From Lycium barbarum (taxonomy: Eukaryota > Streptophyta > Magnoliopsida > Solanales > Solanaceae): DNA of 64,000 nt. The notes beneath the pieces were generated by a model. That model made no database searches, had not been told where the DNA came from, and saw only the letters and a program-made list of their open reading frames with translations. Location of the stretch: NCBI RefSeq assembly GCF_019175385.1, contig NC_083339.1, positions 77,768,307 through 77,832,306 on the forward strand. The letters are read 5' to 3'. Each line of letters begins with the position of its first letter. The first letter of the stretch is position 1. Shown in pieces: positions 12,675-25,170 of the stretch. Position numbers and translations under genes: made by a program.

Positions 12675-13206
12675 CAATAGTTCTTATGATCTACTGTAGT
12701 CAAAGTGCAGAATGAAGGCGATTAAGTTAAGATCAGGGATAAAGATAACTATTTAAGCTGCATATTGTTTTAAAAGAGAAAACACAATCATTTACATGTC
12801 ACTAGAACATGATTAACTTCAAAGTCATCAGGAAAGAACTAGATCTAAAATCATGTACGTATTGTCATTGATTGTCTTTGTCTTTAACTTTATTTAAGGA
12901 TAATTATTCCTTTTGGCCCGTGGGACACTTCCAACTCTCTTGCTACTTTGAGAAAGATCTTCTTGTAATCTTGACTGTGGTACGTATTGTTTTCCGATTC
13001 TCTCGAGGAAGAGTGGCCTTGTATCTTCTCTGGAATGCTCACCCATTTCTTCTAAAATGAATGCAGAACTCTTCAATTGTTGTTGAGGTACCCTGGGCTA
13101 GTTAAGTTGATTGACCTGCAATATACCGAAGAGAATAAGCCAGCTAGTACAATTTGATACAGATAACATGAGTAGACAAGAAGAAAGGCAATTACAATTT
13201 GTTCAG
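12675..13206. other. Non-coding spacer
   Basis: No further zinc-finger exons, helicase or transposase homology recognised. Only short overlapping chance frames. Confidence 0.35.
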
Positions 13207-13945
13207 TTACAAAAGAGGAACTGGACTACATTGATGTTGCACTCTCAATAATGGTGCTTGAAACCTACAACGAAATAACATTTTTAGTATTGTTACCCTT
13301 GATGAAGAAAACCAACTTATTTGACTACTTACTTCTGTTACTTCTGTTGCATTACTAGGTGGAGAAGGGCCTTCCCTTTCGAATCGCTGATGGAATTGTT
13401 GTTGTTGAACTTCAGAGTGGCTGCTTCCCATAAGAATAAGGCATATTCTACTATTATTCCCTAATCTTCCACATAATCCGCACTTCTTTTTTCTGCCTTT
13501 TCTTGATGCTTTTAACAAGGTAAGCTTTCCAGAATCCGATTCTTTTTGAGTTGTCGCAGCAACCCTTTTCTTCCTTAATTTTTTTAGTCTACCTGGTTGT
13601 GTTTTGTATATGGGTGGCAGTGGTGGTTCAATCCCTATCTTAGGCCATTGCTCAGAGCTGACAATTGGCAAGATGGATGGACTATAACTCTTCATGTACT
13701 TTTCAACACTGTAGCATTCATGAACATACATTTCGACCTCATCCTTCTTAACCCATATAGCTGTTATAGCATGATTACAAGGTATTCCTGTTAATTTCCA
13801 TCTCCTACAAGACCATGTCTTCTCCTTAAGATCAACAGAGAATAGTCTAAGATAGATATCCTCAACCTAGTAGTGGAATTGGTCAGATTTAGTGGCAATA
13901 CATTCAGCAGCTTTATCCTTATTTTGCTCTAGCTTCTGGTCTTTT
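13207..13945 (-). pseudogene. MuDR-like (MULE) transposase, C-terminal remnant
   Basis: Read on the minus strand from about 13945, the sequence encodes KLEQNKDKAAEC, an in-frame TAG at 13867-13869, then VEDIYLRLFSVDLKEKTWSC and RRWKLTGIPCNHAITAIW. The latter is a SWIM-type zinc-finger region (CNH). MYVHECYSVEKYMKSYSPS follows, then a proline and lysine-rich tail. The terminal zinc knuckle has the CX2CX4HX4C layout, but the histidine is replaced by asparagine (CGLCGRLGNNSRIC). The catalytic DDE part is not visible. The internal stop, degenerate knuckle and missing N-terminus mark it as dead. No terminal inverted repeats were identified. Confidence 0.75.
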
Positions 13946-14601
13946 CTTCAAAGATTTTGGTCTTTTCTTCATCAGTCAATATTAAAGATTTAGACTATAT
14001 AAATTGACTGAGTAGTTACATGTCGGCGTGAATTGCAGCCCGCTCTTGTAACGGAGTTTCATTATCAAACATAATATTTTGTTTCTCTTGCAGCTGTAGT
14101 GAGTTGCTTTATATGACCTAGGAGGAGTTGCTAAATTGTGTTCTCACATAAGCAGGGAAGCAACTAAAGAGAATAATTGTTCATTAACCAACAAACATAC
14201 AAAGTTACTCAATCATTCATGGATTAGACAGTTAATTCACATCCAAAAGTGTTAGAGGCTACGCGTCTAGCAAACAAAGTATATAGAGAGACCTGGTTGC
14301 TTCCAGTTCTCTCAGACAGTGTCGTAAAAGAATAACACAAGATTTTTTACGTGGAAAACTCCTTTCTCAAGGGATTAAAAATTACGACCTACCCCAGTAG
14401 GATTTCAACTCCACTAACCGAGCAACTTTAGATTACAACCGATTGTAAGATAGGAATTAACTCCCATAATCCCTCACTCTTACAATAGCCCAATCGTAGC
14501 CTTCACACTTGACTACCCCAAGCCAAGCAAACTAATACACCTAGACAAACTCTAGCCAAGTATACCACTCAAAGGCACCCTTTGAGAATTCAACACCGTG
14601 A
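13946..14601. other. Anonymous repeat-like DNA left of the retrotransposon pair
   Basis: No gene seen. Around 14520-14600 the sequence (CTAATACACCTAGAC, AACTCTAGCC, TTTGAGAATT) resembles 38042-38130 on the far side of the two retrotransposons, so both flanks belong to one internally repetitive sequence split by the insertions. Confidence 0.5.
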
Positions 14602-15129
14602 CTAACTGTTATACCTTGGAAATTTCATGTCGTCGTGTAGTGAATGAACCAATGCGAGCTTAAGGATAAAAGGAAGTTCTTAAGACTATAAGATGGATAT
14701 TTTGTAGTTTTAGAATGAATACGTTAAGATTTTGAAGTCATATGAATTGATGAAATAAGGATTGATAAGGACAAGGGGAGTACAAGTGGGGTTTAGGAAA
14801 GGTTTCGTAAATTATTGCGTCAAGAATTGTTCGGTAAGGCCTTGAGGACGAGTTATAGGGATGTTTAGAAACTTAATGAAGTATTAAACAAGTGTTAAGA
14901 AGGTTGTATGAGGATTGGAGATCAAACGAAACGACGAGGACAACTTCGGAAAAACTGTGAGTTACACGACCACCTTACACGCACCGTGGAACTTTATACG
15001 GACCGTATAACCCAACAGGAAGAATGTCTTCCATGGTGGTGAACCACGGACACTTATACGGACCGTACAATGTTATACGGACCGTATAAGTGATCCGTAT
15101 AATGCCCGACGGGCTGATTAAGTTGCAAG

Positions 15130-15137
15130 TATAAATA
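15130..15137 (+). promoter_or_regulatory. TATA box in 5' LTR of element 1
   Basis: TATAAATA sits about 525 bp into the LTR, followed by pyrimidine-rich sequence typical of plant transcription starts. The same box is at 25683-25690 in the 3' LTR. It predicts that everything downstream in the LTR, including the hairpin module, is transcribed. Confidence 0.6.
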
Positions 15138-16383
15138 CATGTTCCCACTTTTATTTTCTCATTCTTTCCACTTCTCCACTTCTCTCTACGCCTCTAGAAC
15201 ATTCCATTTTCAAGACTACAAGGGAAATCAAAGGTTCATATCATAAATTCAAGTGAATCGAGTGCAAGGAAGCTCTTTGGGGTTGCTAGAGTCAAGAAAT
15301 CCCTTGGAAGTTGAAGCTAGGGTTTTCTTCAAGTGAAGTATTGCCAACCAAAACCCGTTCCTACACATTCAAAGGTGATTTTTATGATTATTCCATGTTG
15401 TTTAAGGTATTGAAAAGTTGAAACGCTTAGATTGTAGAAGGAGATAGAAAATGGGTTATGAATGTAAGAATAGTGTTATTTTGAGTAGTAGCTTGGAATG
15501 AATCATGATTCTTGATATGTTGTGATTGTAATTACGTTATGAATGATGTTAAGAGCATGAGAGAAACAATAGATGAGAATGAATGTAATGTTGTATTATG
15601 ATCATGATTATGGATGACCAAGAGAGGAAATTGTGGGGATTGGATAATGATGAATTTGACAAAAGTTATTGATGATGATATTATGAATGTTATTATTGAC
15701 GTTTGGGAGTTGATATATGATATGGAGAAAGTAGTAGAAACAAAGGAGATACTGCCCAATTTTCTCTAGCTTTAGTTCAAATACGCTTATGTTATCGATT
15801 ATCTAATATGAGTATGAACTCTCTTGAAGGTAGAAACGTGAATATTGGAAGAGGAACGTTCAAGCGACAGAGTAGCTAAACGAAAAGGTATGTAAGGCTA
15901 GTCCCTTTTTTTTTTCTAAGGCATGACTCCTATGACATGAATCTTCCTAATTTTCCATAATTTTCCTAAATAAAGGAACTATGAGTCCATGATTGTAACG
16001 AGCTATATATGTATAAGATAAAGAAAAGAGATACAATACGAGCATGATAATGATAATGATGAATTTAAGTATAAAGAATCCTAGAGTAACATACGATGTC
16101 CATGAGTTTAATGATCCTAAATATGATTCCATTGATGCTTTTCTTATGTACACTCACCTTAAAATGATAGTTCCTTCAAGGTGAGACATAATGATTATGA
16201 CCACTCCATAATGTAATCGGGGGTTCACAACCTTATGTCACCCCGACATAGCCATAATTGCCTTCATGTTTTAATGTATGTTTTGATGATAAATGTATAA
16301 CGATGCTAAGTTATGATAAGGTCATGATATGCCTATGAGATGTACAATAATGTTAAGTCTATGATGTGCTCACGATGATACAA

Positions 16384-16545
16384 TTCCACCGTGCCTAAAT
16401 GGTCAGACATGTCACCGCAAAGGCGGGCTGCTTGTGATTCCACCGTGCCCAAATGGCCGGACATGTCACCGCTAAGGCAGGCTGCTTATGATTCCACCGC
16501 GCCTAGAAGGCCGGACATGATCACCACTAGTGGGCCGCATATGAT
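16384..16545 (+). repeat. 3 x 54-bp minisatellite in 5' LTR of element 1
   Basis: Three imperfect 54-bp units, each starting TTCCACCGYGCC (16384, 16438, 16492). Because 54 is divisible by three, the array keeps an open but meaningless reading frame. Confidence 0.85.
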
Positions 16546-16739
16546 GGTTACCCGGACGCGGGTTAACAATGATGATATATATATGATACGATGATGTATG
16601 CGCTATGATGATACATGTACTACGATTATATATTATATATGTATGAAACGTATCCCTCCTTAAAAGTTACGCAGGTTACATCTTCATCTTATGTCTTATG
16701 ATTTCTCTATTTTTTTCATTTCATTCATGCCTTACATAC

Positions 16740-16797
16740 TCAGTACAATATTCGTACTGACGTCCGTTTTCTTTGGACGCTGTGTTCATCCCCACAG
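16740..16797 (+). other. 58-nt three-hairpin module, element 1 5' LTR
   Basis: Stem 1 TCAGTAC/GTACTGA (7-nt loop), stem 2 CGTCC/GGACG (9-nt loop) and stem 3 CTGTG/CACAG (8-nt loop) follow one another with no spacer between stems 1 and 2 or 2 and 3. See the finding on the module family. Confidence 0.75.
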
Positions 16798-17517
16798 GTA
16801 GACAGGGAGGTGATCCAGACTCGTAGGAGCTATTAGCTGACTTGAGGGCACTCCATTGTTCTGGAGGTGCCATTGACTTATTCTTTTATGTATATATGTA
16901 TATGTATTTTGGGCACGACGGGGTCCTGTCCCGTCCCTATGTCTAGCACTCTAGTAGAGGCTCGTAGATATGTATGTGTGGGTAGTATGGTCTCACGACG
17001 TCCTCATATGTATATATATTATTATTTTTTATAGCCGGAGGGCTTATGTATATAAGGTAATTATGTGTCACGACCCGACTAGGGGGCCGCGACGAGCACC
17101 TGGTTCTATCCCACCCGGGCACCCCTTGACATACTTTCACATAACATCTAGGTGAGCCACATAGTAAAAATTTACATTTCTATACATCAATCATACTAGT
17201 CCCCTTTGGATAACAACCTCTTTATATCATCATAGGCATCTATGCCACATCAATATACATGGGCCGACGAGGCCAACAAAATGGTATACAAAATATAGGC
17301 CGACAAGGCCAAACACATCTAACCACATACACATGTCTACGAGCCTCTAAGAAGAGTATAACATATCACATAAGCAGGACAGGACCCCGATATGCCCATA
17401 ATTATGTACACAAAAGAATAAGTACCCAAAAGCTATGACTCCGAAGGAAATGGAGCTTTGCTATGTAGTCTCTGAGAATGTAGCTATGGATCGAGCCTGT
17501 CTCCCTGTGCAGCACAC

Positions 17518-17575
17518 CTGCGGGCATGACGCAACGTCCACAAACAAAAGGACGTCAGTACGAAGAATGTACTGA
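17518..17575 (-). other. 58-nt three-hairpin module, solo LTR A
   Basis: On the minus strand: TCAGTAC/GTACTGA, CGTCC/GGACG, then TTGCG/CGCAG, with the outermost T-G pair a wobble. Same length and order as in the other LTRs. Confidence 0.72.
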
Positions 17576-19146
17576 GTATGTAAAACATGATCAACAACAA
17601 TATAGAAGCAAAATATACAACATATGAGACAACATAGGATGGGATATAATAATATCGTCGTCATGGCACTTTCTTGCTTTCCCACAAGGACAACCCAATT
17701 CTATTGCGTATCTGTGTACATACATCCATATCCGTACTTATTTACCTTCACATTCATTTTCGTATTCATATTCATGTTCCCATTCATATTCATATTCCTA
17801 GCGTCTACATCTCATATACATTGCTTATACATAGCCTTTGCACAACATTTACATATCCTTAGCATATTCGTACTCATATTGATGTCATATGTATATATAT
17901 ATATAGCTTTTGTATAGCATACCCGACCATAAGGGATCGGTGTTTCATACATACTTGGCCAACCAAGGCTCAAGGTCATACATACCTGGCCCTACCAAGG
18001 CTTCAGGGTTATCCGTACCTTCTGTAGAAGTGTGCGCGCGTTACGTAATCATATACATACTCTATACATATTCATATACATATATCCTACCCTGCATCAT
18101 AAGCTCGAGGTCTTATTATAGCCCTTCATAGGCACACATACATACAATAGCCCGTAGGCATCTTTAACATCATATTATTCTCATCATCATTACTATCATT
18201 ATCACTATCTTCGTTGTTATCATTGTATTTATCTTATAGGCCTACTCGTCATATGAGGAACTTGGTACAGCCGTAACGTATCAAGCATCGTGAGCTTACT
18301 AGCTCGTAAGATCAAATCATTTGAAGAAATCATAGTCTTATAGAAGGTTTATACGTTTGGCCAAAGAACCATGCCTTATGAAAGAAGGGTTAGCCTTACA
18401 TACCTTTTCGTTCGACTATTTACCACTTGCACGTTCTCTTTCAACGGTTGCGTTTATACCTTCATTAAAGTCATACTATTGTTAGAATCGACAACTAGCA
18501 CACATGGCTAAAGCTAGAGAAAATCGGACAGCATCTCCTTTATTTATACAACATTCCTCCATATCGTAATTCAACTCCCAAACGTCAACAATACATTCAC
18601 AATACCATAACAATGGCCATTAATCATTTACATTAACCACATTATCTAGATTTCTCAATTCGCTCCCAATTCACCCATATTCATGGTCATATCACCCGAC
18701 TTCGTCCATTCATATACAATGCCCATTTTCATGATCTTAACATCATTTATAACACATTCATATCACAACACAACAATATTCATCATTCATGACCCATTTT
18801 TCTATACTCATCTAATGTCCAAGCATTTTAACTCTCAACTACCTTGAACAACATATAAATACCATAAATCTTACCTTAGATGTTGTAGGAACGAGCCTTG
18901 GTCGAAATACTTCACTTGAGCAAAAACCCTAGTTTTCCTTCAATAAGATTTTCTTGACTTGAATAATCTTAATGGGTTTCCTTACACTTGATTCACTTGA
19001 TTTGTGTTGTTGATGACTAATAATCCTTGAAATCTTGTGGAATAAATGTAGAGAGATGTTTTAGAGAGAAGGGATGAAATGTGGAAATGAAATAATAAAC
19101 TTGGATCCCTTATTTCATGACTTAAAATCTGGTCTGGAGTGAACAA

Positions 19147-19397
19147 CACAGTGGTCGTAAACTTGGTTTACGGACAGTCCTTCGTGGTCATGTTTAATCA
19201 TAACAGAACCAGAAACTCAGGCTGAGACGTGGTGATTTACGGACACAGTTTACGGGTCGTAAACCACTTTACGGTTCATATTTCAGGTCGTATTTAACCA
19301 TTTGATCATTTGGCAGAAAGTCGAAGTTTTGGAAGCCAAAATACGACATGGCAGTTTACGGGCCGTATACCACTTTACGGTCCGTATTTCATTTTAC
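19147..19397 (-). repeat. Palindrome cluster in U3 of solo LTR A
   Basis: Degenerate copies of the TTTACGGNCCGTA palindrome, for example around 19355-19390, at the position equivalent to the arrays in elements 1 and 2. Confidence 0.6.
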
Positions 19398-19764
19398 GTG
19401 CAATTGGCCAAAATGCAGATCTGCAACTTTCCACATTTTTAGAACCTATAATTATTCATTATGGAGCATAACCTATCTCTTATTGCAATTGCCTTCGGAA
19501 TCTTACTTAGGGCCGTCAAATGTTATTTCTTACTCATGAAAACATCGGATACTCGTACTCCTCGCGGGTCCATTCACTTGGACAACAATGGAGGATTTTT
19601 CCGAGGTGTAGCATTATGTTTCCAAATGAAAAATGGTTTTCCTATGATTTGAGTATAAGATTAACGAATGAACGCTCGATGAGTACGATGGGTAATGGTA
19701 TGAGCGGTGCTCGGTGGTTAGCCCCGGGTACCCGTCATGGCCCCTAGTCGGGTCGTGACAAAAG

Positions 19765-19776
19765 TGGTATCAGAGC
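19765..19776 (+). other. Primer-binding site of element 1
   Basis: TGGTATCAGAGC, complementary to the 3' end of plant initiator tRNA-Met, four bases after the LTR end. This is where minus-strand DNA synthesis starts. Confidence 0.92.
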
Positions 19777-19967
19777 AGTTCGGTCCTAGGAAGTGTCTAC
19801 GAGCCGTGTCTAGTAGAGTCTTGTTTATGGTGTGTTGCGCGCCACACTAATAAACAGGAGGCTACAAGACATTTAGGAAAAATGACCATCTTTCATCTTA
19901 AGAGATCGTGCAATAGAGCGGTGTTATAAGATTTTCTCCTCCTTAATAGTGTACTATGATTTCAGAA

Positions 19968-22900
19968 ATGCCGCCAAAGGGAAAAGCTACAGCCACCCAG
20001 AAGGGCAAGACTACGATGAAAAGGCGGGTAGAAAGAGAGCCGCCAATGAATATAGAAGAGAGCGAATCACATAATGAGGCTCCATCTAATACTTCTCCCA
20101 CTCCCCCTATTATAGAAGAACAAGAAGGGGCTTCAGCTCCAGTTCCTATGCCTCCAGTTCCTCCACCGGCTACTTCGGGTCAACAAGTGACCGAGGCTAT
20201 TCACCTATTGACGCAGTTAGTTGCCGCCCAGGCACAGCGGCAGAATGCGGGTCCAAGTGATCGGGCAGCTAGTACCAGAGCCCGTGGTTTCATGAGTTTG
20301 AATCCTCTGGAGTTTTTCGGGTCAAAGCCGAATGAAGACTCGCAAAGTTTTATTGATGATATGTTGAGAACATTGAAGATTATTCATGCCTCCGAAACTG
20401 AATTTGTGGAGTTGGCATCTTATAAACTCCGAGATGTGGCGGTATTATGGTACAATAATTGGATATCGTCAAGAAAAGAGAATGTTCCTCCTCCCGTTTG
20501 GCAAGAATTTGTAGATGCCTTCATCTGCCACTATTTGCCACCCGAGGTCCGCCGAGCTAGAGCGGATAGATTTTTAAATTTGAAACAAGAAAATATGAGT
20601 GCTCGGGAGTATAGCCTTCAGTTCAATTCATTGGCTAGATATGCTCCGACTATGGTGGCCGACATGGGAGATAGGGTGCACAGGTTTGTGAGTGGCTTAG
20701 GGCCACATTTATTTAAGGATTGTTTGATGGCTTCGTTGCAAGATGGGATGGATATTTCCCGCATTCAAGCCCATGCCCAGAATTTAGAAGGACAACAACA
20801 TCCACAAAAGGGCGATCGTGATATTGATAGACGGCAAAGCAAGAGGGCCAGATCCATGAGGGCAGGTAGTGATTGTAGAGGGGGATCAAGGCAGACATAT
20901 CCTAGACACTCAGGACAGTCGGCGACTAGTGCACCTCTACGATTTAACCGCTCCATTCCTTCAAGACAGGGTCAGAGTTTGAGAGCTTCAGGTTCCTAGT
21001 TTAGGGGTGATTACAGCCAGAGGAGACCACCAGTCCCACGATGTAGCCAGTGCAGAAAATTACACTCGGGCCATGTCGCCAGGGCACATATGCTTGCTAT
21101 GTTTGTGGACAGACCAGGCACTTGATGCGTGATTGTCCCTTGAGGTATGGTAGAGGTGGGGTTCAGCCCACAGGATTAGCGACTGGTTCCTCTTCTTCAG
21201 TGCGCCCGGTAACGCAGACTCCCCAGATTCCAGCAGGTTGAGGTAGAGGCAGAGGGGGAGAATCTACTTCAGGTGCCACTCAGCCCCGTATGTATGCTTT
21301 AGCCGGATGACAGGATCTTGAGTCCTCCCCGGATGTGGTTACAGGTATATTATCCGTATTTTCCCATGATGTGTATGCATTGATAGATCCGGGTTCTACC
21401 CTATCTTATATTACTCTGTATGTTGCTGGTCGTATTGGGGTGAAACCTGAGCCAATAAAACCTTTTGAGGTATCCACTCCGGTTGGTGATCCCGTGATAG
21501 CTAGACAAGTGTATAAAAATTATGTAATTGTGATATGCAACCGGCAGACTAAAGCTGATTTAGTTGAGCTGGAGATGTTAGATTTCGATGTGATTATGGG
21601 TATGGATTGGCTAGCCTCATCCTATGCTAATGTTGATTGCCGAATGAAAGTAGTTCGATTTCAATTTCCGGGAGAGCCCGTGCTTGAATGGAAGGGTAAT
21701 ACAGCCTCTCCAAGAGGTAGTTTTATTTTCTACCTTAAGGCAAGAAAGATGATAGCTAAGGGATATATTTATCACTTAGTCTGAGTTCATGATACCGAAG
21801 CAAAGTCGCCAACTTTCCAATCCGTTCCGGTATTGATTGCCGAATGAAAGTAGTTCGATTTCAATTTCCGGGAGAGCCCGTGCTTGAATGGAAGGGTAAT
21901 ACAGCCTCTCCAAGAGGTAGTTTTATTTTCTACCTTAAGGCAAGAAAGATGATAGCTAAGGGATATATTTATCACTTAGTCTGAGTTCATGATACCGAAG
22001 CAAAGTCGCCAACTTTCCAATCCGTTCCGGTATTGAATGAATTTCCGGATGTATTTCCAGACGAACTTCCAGGCCTTCCTCCGGAGAGAGAGATTGATTT
22101 CGCTATTGATGTGTTGCTGGACACCAAGCCCATTTCTATTCCTCCTTACCGGATGGCTCCGGCAGAATTGAAAGAGCTAGAGGCACAGTTGAAAGATTTG
22201 CTTGAGAAGGGGTTTATTAGACCCAGTTCATCACGTGGGGAGCACCTGTCCTATTTGTAAGAAATAAAGATGGCTCCCTACGAATGTGCATAGATTATAG
22301 GCAGTTGAATAAGGTGACGATAAAGAACAAATATCCTCTCCCAAGGATTGATGATTTGTTTGATCAACTACAGGGTGCCAAGTGGTTTTCCAAAATAGAC
22401 TTGAGGTCAGGTTATCATCAAGTGAGAGTTAAAGAAGAAGATATTCCCAAAACAGCTTTCAGAACGAGATATGGCCATTATGAATTCCGGGTGATGTCAT
22501 TTGGGTTAACTAATGCTCCGACAGTGTTCATGAATTTGATGAATAACGTATTCAGGCCTCTCTTGGATTTATTCGTAATAGTGTTCATTGACAACATTCT
22601 GGTATACTCTCGTACAGAATCAGAACATGTTGATCATTTACGTATTGTTCTTGGCATTCTTTGAACTCGAGAATTGTATGCAAAATTTTCAAAGTGAGAG
22701 TTTTGGCTGAATTCTGTGATATTTCTAGGTCATGTTATTTCAGATGATAGCATTCGAGTTGATACTCATAAAATTGAAGCTGTGAAGACTTGGCCAAGGC
22801 CTACGACGCCTACAGAAGTCCGTCATTTTCTGGGATTGGCAGGTTACTATAGAAGGTTCGTAGAGGGGTTTTCCTCTATTTCAGCCCCATTGACGAAGCT

Positions 22901-24962
22901 AACCCAAAAGTCAGATAAATTTCAGTGGAATGGTGCTTGTGAACGCAGTTTCCAAGAGTTGAAGGACAAATTAACCTCAGCCCCAGTCTTGACACTCCCA
23001 GAAGGGCCAGATGGTTACGTTGTATATTGTGATGCTTTCGGTGTTTGGTTAGGATGCGTATTGATGCAGCACGGTAAAGTCATTGCTTATGCTTCGAGAC
23101 AGCTACGGAAACATGAAAAGAACTACCCAACTCATGATCTCGAATTGGCTGTAGTTATTCATGCATTAAAGATGTGGAGACATTACTTGTATGGCGTACA
23201 TGTTGATATCTATATAGTTCACAAGAGCCTTCAATATATTTTCAAACAGAAGGAGTTGAATCTGCGGCAGCGGCGGTGGTTAGAATTATTGAAAGATTAT
23301 GATGTGAGTATTTTATACCACTCCGGGAAGGCAAATGTAGTAGCTGATGCGCTTAGCCACCGATCGATGGGCAGCCTATATGAAGTTCCTCCGGAGAAGA
23401 GAGAATTAATTCATGAGCTCCACCAACTAGCTAATCTTGGAGTACGCCTAATTGATTCAGGTAGTGCAGGCATTGGTATTAATAATCCCACTGTTTCGTC
23501 CCTGAATATGGAAGTGAAAGAGCGTCAATATGAAGATCCTCAGTTGAGCCGTTATAGAGACACATTTCATGAAAAAGAGAAGTCTCCATTTGAAACTTCT
23601 ATGGATGGAATTCTTAGATACCGAGGCAGGCTATGTGTTCTGAATGTTGCGAAATTGTGCCGTCGAATTCTAGAAAAAGCTCATTATTCTCAGTTTTCTA
23701 TTCATCCAGGAGCAACAAAGATGTATCATGATCTTAAGTTAATTTATTGGTGGGATGGCATGAAGAGAGACATAGCAGAATTTGTAGCCCAATGTCCAAA
23801 TTGCCAGCAAGTGAAAATCAAACATCAAAAGCCAGGAGGATTATTGCAAGCAATAGAAATCCCTACTTGGAAATGGGAAGTGATCAACATGGATTTTATT
23901 GTGGGGTTACTTCGTTCCCGAGGCAAGTATGATTCCATATGGGTGATCGTGGACAGACTCACGAAAGCAGCTCATTTTCTTCCTGTTAGAACTACGTACT
24001 CAGCAGAAGATTATGCAAGGTTGTATCTCAAGGAGATTGTGTGACTCTATGGTATTCCGATATCCATTATCACAGATAGAGGAGCGCAATTTACAGCTAA
24101 GTTCTGGAAATCCTTCCAAGAAGGTCTAGGTACTCAAGTAAAGCTTAGCACGACGTTTCATCCGCAAACTGATGGGCAGGCCGAACGTACCATTCAGACC
24201 TTGGAAGATATTCTACGAGCATGTGTTCTAGATTTTGGTGGTAGTTGGGATGACCACTTACCCCTTATTGAGTTTGCATATAATAACAACTACCATTCCA
24301 GTATTCAAATGGCTCCATATGAAGCTTTATATGGAAGGAAGTGTAGGTCTCCAATTGGATGGTTTGAAATAGGAGAAGTACAACTAATATGCCCTGAGTT
24401 GATTCAACAAGCAGTAGAAAAAGTCAAGGTGATCCGAGATCGATTGTTGACAGCCCAAAGTCGCCAAAAATCTTATGCGGACAACTGCCGGCGAGACTTA
24501 GAATTTCAAGTTGATAATTGGGTATTCTAAAAGGTGTCACCAATGAAAGGAGTGATGAGATTTGGTAAGAAATGAAAGTTAAGTCCTCAATACATTGGAC
24601 CTTATAAGATTATCCGCAAGGTAGGTCAAGTAGCTTATGAATTGGACTTGCCTCCAGAACTTGAATCATTCCATCCAGTTTTCCATATCTCAATGCTCCG
24701 CAAGTGTGTTGGATATCCTATGAGGATTGTCCCAATAGATGATGTTCAAGTGACAGAAAAACTAGTCTATGAAGAAGTGCCCATTGCCATATTAGACATG
24801 CAAGTACGAAGACTTCGAAATAAGGAAGTAGCCTCAGTTAAAGTCTTATGGCGAAATAACAACCGAGAAGAAATGACTTGGGAAGCAGAAGAGAATATGA
24901 AATCCAAATACCCGCACTTATTTCATCCCCCGGAAGAGAGCCAAGATGCAACACAAAGATTA
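19968..24962 (+). pseudogene. Element 1 gag-pol polyprotein, many lesions
   Basis: Translation aligns by eye with the intact polyprotein of element 2: gag from MPPKGKATATQ (stop 20997-20999), zinc knuckle CYVCGQTRHLMRDC, protease with DPGST, RT, RNase H with YCDAFGVW in place of YCDASGVG, integrase with [10 protein letters not shown] and CPNC, and a C-terminal chromodomain-like end. Disabling changes include TGA at 21239-21241, 21308-21310, 21782-21784 and 22662-22664, a frameshift near 22235, TGA near 22694 and 24042, TAA near 24528, and a 200-bp tandem duplication that shifts frame. The RT catalytic FIDD reads FIDN at 22584-22595, which alone should abolish polymerase activity. The integrase zinc finger retains both cysteines, unlike element 2. 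Confidence 0.92.
21636..22035 (+). repeat. 200-bp tandem duplication between protease and RT in element 1
   Basis: 21636-21835 is repeated as 21836-22035 with no difference seen. 200 is not a multiple of three, so the copy shifts the frame. The apparent identity suggests this lesion is recent relative to the point mutations. Confidence 0.9.
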
Positions 24963-25154
24963 TGAGGTATGTAAGTTTTCTTTTTATGCATATGGGTCGT
25001 GTGTGGCCAGCTTATATTGCTATTGTGTTATGGCCCTGTGAGGCAATATTATTGTGGACTGTTGTGACAGGATGGTAGCGCCAGATTACAGGGGAAATTA
25101 TGGCGAAATTTTCGTAGAATTCCCAAGTGCTTAACATTCGAGGACGAATGTTCC

Positions 25155-25170
25155 AAAAAGGGGGGAAAAG
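25155..25170 (+). other. Polypurine tract of element 1
   Basis: AAAAAGGGGGGAAAAG directly abuts the 3' LTR start (TGTTACACC). It is the plus-strand primer site. Confidence 0.9.

Larger units (their letters stand above)
17066..19613 (-). mobile_element. Solo LTR A, inverted, inside element 1 5' LTR
   Basis: The plus strand starts TGTCACGACCC and ends GGTGTAGCA, i.e. an LTR of the TGTTACACC...GTGACA type read on the minus strand, with one terminal base changed. It is flanked by TTATG at 17061-17065 and 19614-19618, and the 3' LTR of element 1 has a single uninterrupted TTATG at the same place (27621-27625). No internal retrotransposon sequence is present, so this is a solo LTR left by LTR-LTR recombination. 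It is related to, but clearly diverged from, the LTR of element 2, and carries the 58-nt module at 17518-17575. Confidence 0.93.
14607..19760 (+). repeat. 5' LTR of element 1 (interrupted)
   Basis: Runs from TGTTATACC to GTCGTGACA. It contains palindromes around TACGGACCGTA (14992-15103), a TATA box (15130-15137), a 3 x 54-bp minisatellite (16384-16545), the 58-nt three-hairpin module (16740-16797) and, after TTATG at 17061-17065, an inverted solo LTR (17066-19613). The remainder resumes at 19619. It matches the 3' LTR closely, with scattered substitutions. Confidence 0.92.

Noticed and set aside
16384..16545. Short direct repeats that could be taken for a CRISPR array
   Set aside because: Units are contiguous with no unique spacers, in a plant retrotransposon LTR.
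16384..16594. Repetitive reading frame with PKWSDMSPQRRAACDST-like units, perhaps a repeat protein
   Set aside because: It is the 54-bp minisatellite inside an LTR, whose unit length happens to keep frame. The same array recurs in the other LTR.
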